A stretch of 64,000 nt of DNA, taken from NCBI GenBank assembly GCA_002368545.1, contig MTSC01000034.1, forward strand, positions 124,001 through 188,000, given 5' to 3'. The position numbers were made by a program, and so were the translations under genes. This document shows positions 20,893 through 31,304 of the stretch, in pieces (positions within the stretch are counted from its first letter, which is position 1; every line of letters starts with the position of its first letter). Under the pieces are notes generated by a model. It had not been told where the DNA came from. It worked only from the letters and a program-made list of their open reading frames with translations, and searched no databases. Origin of the DNA: Ramichloridium luteum. Lineage: Eukaryota; Ascomycota; Dothideomycetes; Mycosphaerellales; Dissoconiaceae.

Positions 20893-23145
20893 ATGTCTTA
20901 CTACGAGCAGTATCGCCCACCCGGCAGGAGCAACCGCTCCGGTCGTACCAACGCCGATAACGACGTCTTCGAGGGCTTGCCAGTCAAGCAATGGGGCCAC
21001 TCATATACTCATGTCTCACTTGTGCCTCCCGTCGCCGAAGTGGTGCCTGTCGAGGATGATAAATGGGGCGAGCCCCCCATGCCGCGCGACTATCAAATGC
21101 TTCTCCCTTGGACTCAGCAGCTTCTTCGCTTAGCTCGCTCTGGCAAGGTCGGCACGAAACGGAAAGCCGACCCTGACAACCTTGACGAAGAAAACCAAAA
21201 TCCAAAGGCAGAAGATGAGAATGCCGCCGAAGATGCCAAAGCTTCTCGCGATGAGGACCGTGGTTATCGCGCGAAGAAATGGAAGCACGTTCCTGATCAT
21301 CAGCTTGAACCCGAGCACAAGCACTTCGAATTTCTCGCCAAGCGCCGCAAGGGTCTACCTAACTTTTACGGTGCCGATCCTATACCGACCGCTGCTGCTG
21401 TGGCCGCTGCCGCTGGACTGCCACTGCCAATGCGCAAAACACGCGTCAAGAGGACAGATGCCGAAGGTGCGGTCCTCGTCTATGATGTACTCGTGCCCGA
21501 AGGTCACATCTTGGAGGGTGAGCTGGCCGAATCGGAACTAGCCGACGTCACTCCGGTCCAATCGGCACCTGGCACTGTCATCGAAGGCGTTGGTGTCGTG
21601 AACGATGAAGGTGTCGCCGTGGCCGAGCACCTGAAGCCGTCCGCGGCCGCCGTCGCTGCAGCAGCTGCAGCGGCCGCCATGCCACGTCGCAATCGTCCTC
21701 CTCCAAAAAAGAAGGGCGGACCAGGTCGTGGCAAGAAGCGAGTCACGTTCACCAACCCCGACGGCTCTACATATACCACGGTCGTGCCCAACGCCACAAA
21801 GATTGTGCCCCGACCTGGGCAGACGGTCAAGCACGTCGCCAAAGGGGAAGAGGCTACGGCAGACATCAGTGCCGAACAGGCCGCCGCGAACCTCGCCGCA
21901 CAGCAAAGCGAAGCTGGCGAGGACGGTTCCGACGATGGCGAGGATGACGGAGACGACGATGGAGAAGGTGACGGCGAGGACGATGATGATCGCGAGGAAG
22001 GAGAACTCTCCGACGAGGAAGGAGCGGCGACTACGGGTACCGACGAAGCTCCTGCTGCTGCGCCTTCAGAAACGGCCCAACCCGCCCCGACTGCGGCGCC
22101 CTTACTACCTGCTACGGAGACGCTCGAGACGCCGCAACAAGGGAAACCTGCTACGGAGGCTTCTCAGGACGTCGAGATGGTAGATCAACCGGACATTGTG
22201 GCCGCTGTCCCGGACCCAATCGAGCCCACTGTGGCCCCGGCGCCTCCAACCGACCCTCTGGTACCGGCGGAAACGATTGCGCCCCTCGTCACGGAGGAAA
22301 TGCCAGACGCGCCACCAGTTCTGGCCGATGCAACTGATACGGAGATCCCAGATGCACCGCTTCTCGCGCCAGTCGAGCCCGCGCCGATGGAACCGGTGGT
22401 GGAGCCGCCTTCAGCGACAGAGTCCGCCCCAGCAACCGTCGCCCCTGTGCCGACCGAGGAGATTCCCGCCCTGCCCGCCGACGAGATCCCACCGCCCGTC
22501 GAGATCCCCGTCAATGCGCTCCTAAATGGCGGCGAAGAGATTCCGCGTGTAGAAGTTGCCCCCGAGACTGTTCCTGAGGCGTCAGCTACCGCAGTCGAAG
22601 ACACTACAGTCGCGTCCGAGGCTGCTGCTGAAGCTGAACCTGCTGTGGCTGCGACCGGTGTCGGGGCACCCGAGCCCGAGAGCACAGCTGCCGCGCTATC
22701 ACCAACTAAACCTTCGGAACAGGATGCCACGACCACGGGAGCGTCGGCTGAATCCGCAGCAGCGTCGGCACCTTCGGCGGAAATTGCTGCCGAAGCAAGC
22801 GACGTCTCCGCCCCCATCGTGGCCGGCACTTCCGCAGAGACCACCGGTTCGACCGATGTCACCGCACCTCCCGCCGCAGTCGCGCCAATAGAGGAGTCTT
22901 CCGAGGTTCCAGCCCCGGTACCCGCACCGGTTGAACCCGCCGTCGGTGATGAGGAAAGCGAAATCGCACCTCCCGCCGCGCCCGCCGCACCAGAAAGTGC
23001 AGAAGCCCCAGCTGCCACAACTTCCGCTGAATCCGAGGCAGTGGCGACCGAGCCCGCCCCAGCTGCAGAGCCCAGTACCGCCGCCAAGCCCGAGGAGGCT
23101 AGCGAGGACCTTCTCGGTGATCTGGAGAAGCACCTCGAGACCTAA
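20893..23145 (+). CDS. Large acidic, Pro/Ala-rich protein, probably nuclear; function unknown
   Basis: A single exon of 750 residues. The first about 180 residues are the conserved-looking part (MSYYEQYRPPGRSNRSGRTN, FEGLPVKQWGHSYTHVSLVPP, MPRDYQMLLPWTQQLLRLAR). Then come an alanine run at about 255, a basic AT-hook-like stretch (RNRPPPKKKGGPGRGKKR) followed by VTFTNPDGSTYTTVVPNATK, and an acidic tract rich in Asp/Glu at about 345-385. The last half is almost only Pro, Ala, Glu, Thr and Val. The basic/acidic alternation suggests a chromatin-associated protein, but I recognise no catalytic domain. The antisense strand is also open over 300 codons through the Pro/Ala region, which I read as a composition effect. 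Confidence 0.75.
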   Translation: MSYYEQYRPPGRSNRSGRTNADNDVFEGLPVKQWGHSYTHVSLVPPVAEVVPVEDDKWGEPPMPRDYQMLLPWTQQLLRLARSGKVGTKRKADPDNLDEENQNPKAEDENAAEDAKASRDEDRGYRAKKWKHVPDHQLEPEHKHFEFLAKRRKGLPNFYGADPIPTAAAVAAAAGLPLPMRKTRVKRTDAEGAVLVYDVLVPEGHILEGELAESELADVTPVQSAPGTVIEGVGVVNDEGVAVAEHLKPSAAAVAAAAAAAAMPRRNRPPPKKKGGPGRGKKRVTFTNPDGSTYTTVVPNATKIVPRPGQTVKHVAKGEEATADISAEQAAANLAAQQSEAGEDGSDDGEDDGDDDGEGDGEDDDDREEGELSDEEGAATTGTDEAPAAAPSETAQPAPTAAPLLPATETLETPQQGKPATEASQDVEMVDQPDIVAAVPDPIEPTVAPAPPTDPLVPAETIAPLVTEEMPDAPPVLADATDTEIPDAPLLAPVEPAPMEPVVEPPSATESAPATVAPVPTEEIPALPADEIPPPVEIPVNALLNGGEEIPRVEVAPETVPEASATAVEDTTVASEAAAEAEPAVAATGVGAPEPESTAAALSPTKPSEQDATTTGASAESAAASAPSAEIAAEASDVSAPIVAGTSAETTGSTDVTAPPAAVAPIEESSEVPAPVPAPVEPAVGDEESEIAPPAAPAAPESAEAPAATTSAESEAVATEPAPAAEPSTAAKPEEASEDLLGDLEKHLET

Positions 23146-23753
23146 GAGAACTCGATGGGCGGGGAGTGTTGGTGGTGATGACGATGGGTCTCGGCGCTGT
23201 TGGGAGAATCAGGGGCGCTTCTCATTGTTTATGGATTGGATTCGGGTGGTTCGCTCTAGAAACTTCTGGCTAGAACGTTTGTCGTCCCCCAACTTGTATT
23301 TATGTTTCATGTATTACCACAGAACTGATCGCTTCGTTACTGTTGTACCCCACTATGGTTCGTCACATTCAAGTCTCTGAATTGACATTTCTCGTTTCCA
23401 TGCAGTTAATACGTAGGTGTCTGCTTGAGGCGGCTACATAGCATGGGCTGATTGCCCGTCCCACATCCGTCTGCCTCTGCTCTCTAGGCCGGTGGCCCGA
23501 AATATACATGTGTCTCTCCCCGCAATGGATGTGACCAGCAAATCCCTTTGTGGAGGCTACAGAAGGCCGAATTCCTAGAAATCCTCCGATCTTTAACTCA
23601 GGAGTTGTTATGGTTGGATCGACTAACCAGAGTTTGACTGCGGGTGTCATTTCAATACCAAAACAGTGTTCAGTCGTGAGGTTGAGTTGTCTAGGCGTGC
23701 TTCCTTGAATTCAGGCACGCTCACCGGCATGCTCGCGCGCACGAAGGCCGAGC
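23146..23753. other. Convergent 3' intergenic region
   Basis: 600 bp between two 3' ends; nothing recognised. Confidence 0.45.
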
Positions 23754-26700
23754 TCACTTCGCAGCTTCGGCACTCTGCCCCTTCTCGGCTGCTCTCGCCT
23801 CCCGCGCAGCCGCTAGAAAGGTAGACGTGGCGTTGGTCGCTTTCGACCCTGCATCCAGTGCAGTGGTGGATAACTTCCCCGCCACATCACCCATGAGCTT
23901 CGAAATGTTCGATGCGGTGGTCATGGCTCCGTCGATCGTCGCGGCCCGATTGGGCGGCGACCAAAGCGAAGCCGGCTTCTTCAGCGGTTGTGTACCGGCA
24001 GGAGTAGTGTTGTCCGTACCGCCGGGAGCGGTCTCGTTGGTGGGGATGTGATCCTCCTTATCGATGTTGCCGCCCCGGATGAAGTCGGACTCGCCCGGAT
24101 CGCCCGGCGTGGCATTGATGAGTCCTTTTTCGGCGGCGCGTTCGGCAGCACGACGGACGATATCCGCGAGCCCGGCGCTGGTCTTTTCGACATTCATCCA
24201 TTTAGCAGCTTCCCGAGCACGACGACGCGCGAAGTCGACTCCATGATTGATACTGCTGGCAGCGACGTTGGGGTGGGCCTTGAGGTTTTCCAGGTGGTCG
24301 ACGCGTCGCGTGAGATGAATGACGGCGTCAGACTGCTTCGCTGCGAGGATGCGCCGCATCTCTTCCTGGTAGGCGGTCTCGTAAATGTTGGCCTCGTCGT
24401 CATCGAGGCCGGGAGGTGACTCCGAGATGATCAACGGGGCGTCCAGATCATGTGCAGGTTCATCTACGATAGTATTATCCTCGGCATTCGGAATGGTGAT
24501 TGATGGTTTGGGCGAGGGAACGGCCTGTTTTCGTGGATCGGGCTCAATGTATGGATCAGATGTGCCCGCACCTACATTGAGGAAGAGCGTGTCCGCTAAA
24601 GGATCATGCGCATGACCCTTGGGCAGATCTGGGTTGTTGTCTGGGAACGTGTAGGCGTGTACGAGTCTTGGTGGCGGACTTAAGGAGTGTGTGGGTTTAG
24701 GCCCTGTGTCACTCGCAGCGCTTGCGTGTGGTCGGCTCCCGTGTTCCTCTTCTTCTATGGTCAGCGCCCGACCGCGCGTACCCTCGTCACGGATCTTGGT
24801 GTGTTCGGAGTCCTGTGTCGGCGTGACTGCATGCGCGAGAGGCGAGCTTGCCGACGCCAGTGAGCTCGGACTTTGCGTCCCCTCTGAAGATGCCGGTACC
24901 GATGGAACCACTGGACTCTGCGCAGCTCCAGATGCTGCCGAATCTCGATCGGTAAAGCTACGTCGTAACAACGAAGGTGACTTGAAAATTTCAACTCCAC
25001 GATCCCAGACACGATGAACACCCTCTGCTATCGCGGCGCCGTCAAGTGCAAGTCGGCTTTCCCCACTCTGCGTGGATTTCGTTTTCGAAAGGCTTGGGGC
25101 CACACCTTCGGATGGATGCAAGATACCCTCAGGAGGCGCTGATATGCGCGAATCTCGTCCAAGAATGCTGCTCATGAAATTGCTGCGGCGATTCCGTGGC
25201 AGTAAGTCCTTGAATCGGCGCACCGCTTTCATGACGACGAGTAGATTCTCCATGTTGCCCGTGATGGCATTGTCCATTTCTGAGGCAGTCGGCGGCTCTA
25301 TAATTGTGGCACAATTTTCTTCGGCGGGCAGTAAAGGATCCGTGCCGTTTGCCGTGACCCACGGGTGCTCGCGCAGCTCAGTCATGGTAATGCGGCGGTC
25401 TGGGTCCTTGTCTAGCAGTCGTATCATCAACTCGCGGAAGACCGGGTCGGACTCAGCCGAAAGATCGACCTCCTCAGCACGTATACTTTCGTAGAGCTCG
25501 AGTACGCCTGACTTCTCGAAAGGAATTCTGCCATATCGCAGGCAGTAAAGCGTCACGCCCATGCTCCATATATCAGCTGCGCGACCGCTGACTGCGCCAT
25601 GCTTCACAACGCATAGCTCGGGTGGCATGAATGCTGGGCTGCCAGCAGATTTGGCTGTGACAAGCGCATCGGCATCGGGGTCGTCACCTTGTTTGTCAAA
25701 CATTTCGGAAACACCAAAGTCGACGACCTTCAGAACGTTGTCTGCTGTGATAAGGCAATTATCCGGTTTGAGATCCCGATGAATGATGCCCTGGGCGTGT
25801 AGATACTCAATTCCCAGTATGAGATCGCGAAACCAGCAGCGGCAGACCTCTTCCGAATATGGTTCCGCGCGTTCCTCAAGGCTGACTTTCATGACAATGC
25901 CTTTTTTGCACATCTCCATCACCATGTAGAGAGAATCCTCTGCTGGATCGTCGAGCACTTCGATTAATGAGACCAGGTTGGGATGGTCGAGCTTTTTCAT
26001 GATGGCGATCTCCTCCTTGATTAGGTCGAGGGAGTTCGAGTCTGACGCTGAATCTCGACCACGAATCGAGGCCGGTGTCCGGTGGAGAGGTGAATTGAAG
26101 CCAATGCCGGCAGCGAGATGGCCCGGACGGCGTGCACCATTGGGACGGCGCAGAAGGTTTGATTGCGCACGCTTGCGGAGCCGTGATTTGGAGAATTCCT
26201 TGACAGCCTGTGAAACGTGATCAGTAAGGAAGAAATTAGTTGCCGAATGTGTGTTGTGAAGCGAAAGTGTTGCAGAGGCCACGAGTTGCTCCATCCTCAG
26301 ATGTATCCATTCCTGTTTTTCGTGCATCGCTCCCTCGCCAGCCCAGTCCGTCCTTTGCCCTCTCTTTCCTCTTTTTTCTCACCCTCAACCATGGTGTGAA
26401 TCCCTCACAGAAGCAGGTGTCGGTGGACAGAACGTCGTTGGGCGTTTGAATGCGATGAGAAGCCGCAAGCTCCAAGTAGTCTCGGCAATTTACGCCGACA
26501 GTGCGTTGTCCAGAAAGGGCGGCGTGCTCTACTCACATATTCATTCCCAAATTGATCCACGGCAAGGTGAACAGCGCCAAAACTTCCACGCCCGATCTCT
26601 TGCTTGATGATGTACTGATTGATGCGGTGTAGTGCGGCACCACCATCATCGCTACTCCCATAATGGGACCTCGCATTCAAAGTCTCTTTGACTCCGCTTC

Positions 26701-27223
26701 CGCCGCCGCGTCGTCGTGTATGTGATGGTGCACGCTGGTGATGCCGTAATGGACTCGAGTATGTGGGCGCGGACCTACGGGAGCGACGAGCCGCAATGAT
26801 CAGTCATCTACTGCCAGAAAAGTGGAGCGATTGGCCAACGGAAAATACAGAAGCATTGCACATCAGGGCAACATCACACCAGGCAATGCGTTGCGCGCAT
26901 GAGTCGTGACCAATGGTTGTGGACAGGCGCACAGATATCGCTAGAGTGACTTCGTTGTAGGACACGTACATATGATGCACTGGCACTGGCCGACCTTCCA
27001 CCGGTTGGGCTGTCGGTGTATCGAACGTGATCGCGGCGCCGGAACTCTGGGTCGAATGGAGCTCCGGCGTGCTACTGTGAGGCTTGACTTCCGCCGTTGC
27101 ATTCCGAGGCGGTAGCGGTGGTGGACCTGGAACCGCCTCTACTGCTGTCGTCGCGGGCGGCGGGGCGTCGGTCTTTACCGCTGCTGGCGATGGTGAATTG
27201 ACCGCGTCCGCCATGACGCCCAT
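23754..27223 (-). CDS. CaMKK / SNF1-activating-type Ser/Thr protein kinase
   Basis: Three exons: 26970..27223, 26537..26774 and 23754..26207 (981 residues). The Pro/Thr-rich N-tail runs from MGVMADAVNSPS to HHM at 85. The kinase begins INQYIIKQEIGRGSFGAVHLA (Gly loop 146-151), with the AVK Lys at about 167 just after the exon 2/3 junction. An insert of about 50 residues (RRPNGARRPGH...SDSNSLD) precedes LIKEEIAIMKKLDHPNLV. HRDLKPDN, VVDFGVSEMFD, the activation loop SAGSPAFMPPEL and the end EHPWVT follow. An insert after the Lys strand and the SAGSPAFMPPEL loop are marks of the CaMKK/Ssp1/Sak1-Tos3-Elm1 group, which phosphorylates SNF1/AMPK or CaMKs; Aspergillus CmkC is the likely relative. A long disordered tail ends with helical Ala-rich segments. 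Introns are GTACGT...TAG and GTGAGT...CAG. Confidence 0.92.
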
Positions 27224-28401
27224 GAGGCACTGGGCTTCTCCCGGCGACCGCGAATTCGAGACGAGCGAGAGAGATCTATCGCAGGTGGGGTCGCAGTGGG
27301 ATGACAGGCGGTCGGGAGCACATATAGGCGTTATCTGCCCTGGGGCCGAATGCGCGGAGCGCGTGCCGGGAGGAGGGAAAGGATGCAGGTGTGTGGTGAG
27401 AATGATAGTTTGTCCGCTGACGTCTGCCTATGCGGCGTCGGGGAGCGGGCGGCGCGGAGGAGATGAGGAATGGAAAATCGCGCCGGGTTGGAGGAAAGTG
27501 TCAAGTGCAGCAATATGGCAAGTTCCGTAAGCGCGGAGAGAAGTTCTTGCTCACATTGTGACGGTGCACCTTAGCCTGGCTATATTATTGCTCCGAGGAG
27601 AGTACGAGCCGTGTGTGACTTTCATCATCCAGGGCCCCGCAAAAAGACTGGTAACCTTAGCTTTGGCGCAGCTGACGCCGTGAAAACGGCTCAAAGAAGG
27701 GTCCGGCCCATTGGGCTCCTTGCATGGCGCGCGAGTCGCACAGCGACTGAGACAATCATCCAATGAGCTAACAAAATATGCTGCGATGGACAATAATAGC
27801 CGAAGAAGCGCATGCAATATCAGGTTCCACATGCTCCGCCCTCGGATTCAGATCAGGTTCAGAACTGTCGCTTAGATAGACCAGAACGCCGACGGTCGCC
27901 GTCATTTGACTTTCTTAAGAAGTCCGTAGCATATTGGGTCTGATCAGATGGCGAATTTTGACCGCGAAACAGTCTCAATCGGTAATGGCGATTAATCAGA
28001 TTTTTCAGTCCGGCAACAGAGTTGAAATATCTCAAGCCTGAGACGCGGAGAAGTAACACTCCAGCTGCTTTATTACATCTCAACTCTGGGCGCGAATTGG
28101 TAGCAGTTTTATGCCGAGCCTTTCACAGGCTTGCAGCTGAGGTTCCCCAGGCATGAATGGCCCCAATCTTATCTGATGCGGTGGTGCAGCTTATCGGCGG
28201 CACTCGCGTGCACCCTGCAGCTGGACACGCCGGGGTGTCACGCTCACGTCTTCCTCATCACGCCCTCACTGCGACCACGCCCGCCATCTCTAGACAGCAG
28301 CATGGCGAGTGCGATCTCACGTCCTACATCCACTCGCGCTAACGAGACCTCATTTCACAACAGGTCGACCTTGACCGATCACTACAGCGAGCATATCCAT
28401 T
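27224..28401. promoter_or_regulatory. Divergent promoter region kinase / nucleoside transporter
   Basis: About 1.2 kb between two start codons pointing apart. No specific site can be defended; the ORFs here are random-looking. Confidence 0.4.
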
Positions 28402-29874
28402 ATGGATAGAATACGAAAGCTGTGGCAGGAGGAGCAGTCCTATCAGGCGATCAACGAGACGGATCGCGATGCGTCTGTCCAAGATGACGATGGGTCCGCC
28501 CCGACAGGACCCGCTCCTGTTCATGAAACCCTCGTAGACGAACCGGAGCCCGCCAAATTCTCCAAAGTCGAGTACGGCATCTTCCTACTGCTGGGTGTAT
28601 CCATGCTCTGGGCGTGGAACATGTTTCTTGCCGCAGGCCCATACTTCCAACAGCGATTCCAGACAGACGCCTGGATCCTCGACAATTTCCAGGCCGCCGA
28701 GATCGCCGTGTCGACAGTCACGAACCTCAGCATCATGCTCGTGCTCACACGCCTGCAGAGCCGCGCTTCGTACCCCCGCCGCATCTCAACCGCCTTGATG
28801 TTGCTTACCGCCGTCTTCGCCGCCCTCGCGATCTCCACCGCCGTGCCTGCGGGGGCGTCCGCCTACTTCGCCGTCATCGTCGTGATGACGTGCCTTGCCT
28901 CCGTGGCCACGAGCATGTGTCAAAATGGCGTCTTCGCCTACGTGAGCGGCTTCGGACAACCGGCATATACCCACGCAATCATGACAGGACAAGCGGTGGC
29001 TGGTGTGCTACCTCCACTGGCGCAGGTGCTTTCAGTGATGGGATTGCAGGATCACAGCGGTGTCAAGGGTGGTCACAGTGAGGATGGGGACGCAGACACT
29101 GGCAGCGAAGCTCCGGCTGTGCCCTGGACGGCCGCCCTGGTGTACTTCCTCACCGCCGTCGCCGTCTCCGTCTCGACGCTCGTAGCATTCCTCTACCTCA
29201 ACGCTCGCCAGCGCAAAGGCGCGATCCGCCTGCCCACCGACGACACGACCAGCGACAACGATGACGACGGTGCTGCCACCGCCCTGACCGCAAGCGGCGT
29301 GCTCGACGATCCCGACCCTGAACATCCCCGCAAGACCATCCCGCTCCTCGTCCTGCTCCGTGAACTCCGCTGGCTCGCCGCATCCGTCTTCCTGTGCTTC
29401 GCCTGCGCCATGGTCTTCCCGATCTACACGCAGCGGATCCTCTCCGTCAGCCCGCCTGGCCCCTCGCAACCAGCACTCCTACGGCCAGCCAGCTTCATCC
29501 CGCTCGCGCTGCTCTTCTGGAACAGCGGCGATCTGATCGGCCGTCTGTTATCCGGCGTGCCGGCCCTCTCCCTGGTCTTTCGTCCGCGGGTCGTCTTCGC
29601 GCTTGCGGTCGCCCGCTTCGGCTACATCGGTCTGTACCACCTTTGCAACGTCCGCGGCGCCGGCGCCGCTGTCTCGAGCGATCTGTTCTATCTCGTCGTC
29701 GTGCAGCTGACGTTCGGGTTGACGACGGGGTTTGTGGGCAGTACGTGCATGATGGGTGCAGCACAGTGGGTGGCGCCGGAGGAGCGGCCGGCAGCGGGAG
29801 GGTTCATGGCGCTTTGCTTGGTGGCTGGGTTGGCGGCCGGGAGCTTGATGAGTTTTGGCATTGCAGGCACATGA
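28402..29874 (+). CDS. Equilibrative nucleoside transporter (FUN26-like)
   Basis: A single exon of 490 residues. A hydrophilic N-tail of about 52 residues contains an acidic VQDDDGS run. The ENT core follows: VEYGIFLLLGVSMLWAWNMF (TM1, with the conserved W-N), AAGPYFQQRF, then TM segments through MTCLASVATSMCQNGVFAYVSGF. GQPAYTHAIMTGQAVAGVLPP is the ENT TM4-5 signature. A central acidic loop (TDDTTSDNDDDGAAT) precedes the last five helices, ending LAAGSLMSFGIAGT. About 11 helices are expected. Fungal ENTs of the Fun26 type move nucleosides across the vacuolar membrane. It is tail to tail with the CCC1 gene, 289 bp apart. Confidence 0.93.
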   Translation: MDRIRKLWQEEQSYQAINETDRDASVQDDDGSAPTGPAPVHETLVDEPEPAKFSKVEYGIFLLLGVSMLWAWNMFLAAGPYFQQRFQTDAWILDNFQAAEIAVSTVTNLSIMLVLTRLQSRASYPRRISTALMLLTAVFAALAISTAVPAGASAYFAVIVVMTCLASVATSMCQNGVFAYVSGFGQPAYTHAIMTGQAVAGVLPPLAQVLSVMGLQDHSGVKGGHSEDGDADTGSEAPAVPWTAALVYFLTAVAVSVSTLVAFLYLNARQRKGAIRLPTDDTTSDNDDDGAATALTASGVLDDPDPEHPRKTIPLLVLLRELRWLAASVFLCFACAMVFPIYTQRILSVSPPGPSQPALLRPASFIPLALLFWNSGDLIGRLLSGVPALSLVFRPRVVFALAVARFGYIGLYHLCNVRGAGAAVSSDLFYLVVVQLTFGLTTGFVGSTCMMGAAQWVAPEERPAAGGFMALCLVAGLAAGSLMSFGIAGT

Positions 29875-30163
29875 TTCGTTTTGGATATCGCATTGGCGTT
29901 GGGTGGCATTGGGTATACGGCAATCAACTGAGGGCATATCTAGGTGAAATGGCTTACAAGCCTTTGGCATTGATTTTTCTACACATTTGCCTCTTGAGTA
30001 GCTTTTTTCACGTTTCAAATCGTCCTGGCGGTCTTCGCGGTACATCCGAGCCCGCGACCTTTTCCGGCAGCCACAAAGGGCTGCAGTAGAACACCAAAAC
30101 GCCTCGCTAAATCGACGACCCATCGTACGGCACAAGGGAAGCGGTGCGGAGTCTCCTGACCCT

Positions 30164-31304
30164 TTACATCGCCCCCTGAGCAGCCGCGGCAGCCCAGTCA
30201 AACAACCGCACCAGGCCCATCGCACACCCGGCCGCCACACCGCCAACCACGACCATCTGTCCGCCCCCACGCACGCCGTCCCAGATCGCCGCACGGCCAC
30301 GCCAGCCGCTGACGAAGCACGTCTTGACGTACCCGAACGCGAACAAGCTGAGAGCCATGACGACGACGCTCCAGAGCAAGGCGACAGTCACGGCGCCGGG
30401 GCCATCACCCACAAAGAAGTAGGGCACGAGCGGCACGAAGCCGCCCGCGAAGTAGCCGCCGGCGATCGTCAGCGCGCAGGTCACGGCGCGCGAGCGCACC
30501 TCGGATCGGATCGTGCTCGTCTCGCTGCGGCCGCTGTGACTGTCGGAGTCGCAGGACGCAGGCACTTCCTCCGGAGGCAGGTTGTGCTGAAAGTGGAGCA
30601 GGAAGGCGGAGAGTTGCGCGGGATCTTGAGTGAGGTGGGCCGTGAGTCCCGAGAGAAGGGGTGCGGGGAGGTCATAGGGCGCGAAGACAGTTTCAAGGGC
30701 CAGGGAGGCGGCGTGCGGGTCTTCGGCGCAGAGCGCTTGCGTCTCAGCGAGTGTCGCTCGTTGTGAATCCCTGGAGAAGAACAGTACCGTTAGTTCGAGC
30801 ATTCTGCGAATCGGGCCGGTGGAGAAAGGATCAAGAGACTCACTCTTCGCTCTTGGCGCCCAGATAGCCACCCAGACCCATACTGATCGCACCAGCCGTC
30901 AACTGTAGAAGGAAATTTGGTCAGCTCAATGTTCCGCTTGAATTGATAGGCTCACGCCCAACCCGGGACAATAGCAGCACGTTTTCACATCCGTTATCTT
31001 CGGAGAGAAAGAAAAACAAGAAAACACATACCTCAGCCAATCCGGCAAAAATGACCACTCGCGTGTTGCCCAACGCCGACAATCCGGCCGTCAACGCAAA
31101 CGGCACCGTCAATCCATCGGACAGACCGATGATCGCATCGGAAATCACCCGTGCATCGATGCGCGGTGCGGCTTGCTTGCTGCCGCTTCGCTTGCCTGCC
31201 TTGTCTTCGAGATAGCGCTCAAAGGGCGGCGAGCCAAGCAGCGGGCTCCGCGAGCTCTGCGACTCGACATCCATCGAGCGAGAGGCGCGCGGTGGAGGAG
31301 ACAT
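30164..31304 (-). CDS. CCC1: Vacuolar iron/manganese transporter, CCC1/VIT1 family
   Basis: Three exons: 31032..31304, 30844..30902 (59 nt) and 30164..30770 (312 residues). The joined core is ARVISDAIIGLSDGLTVPFAL, TAGLSALGNTRVVIFAGLAE, LTAGAISMGLGGYLGAKSEE and DSQRATLAETQ. This carries the VIT hallmarks: D-G-L in TM1 and the M/G/E-rich TM2 followed by the cytosolic metal-binding helix with Glu residues. The last exon gives three more helices (CALTIAGGYFAGGFVPLVPYF, then LLWSVVVMALSLFAFGYV, then GGQMVVVGGVAAGCAMGLV). It stores Fe2+ (and Mn2+) in the vacuole in exchange for protons. A possible CBC:HapX iron-response site lies 350 bp upstream of the start. Confidence 0.95.

Noticed and set aside
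22185..23087. 300-codon antisense ORF within the acidic protein gene
   Set aside because: Gly/Ala/Ser/Val repeats mirror the Pro/Ala/Glu/Thr codons of the sense strand; a composition artefact.
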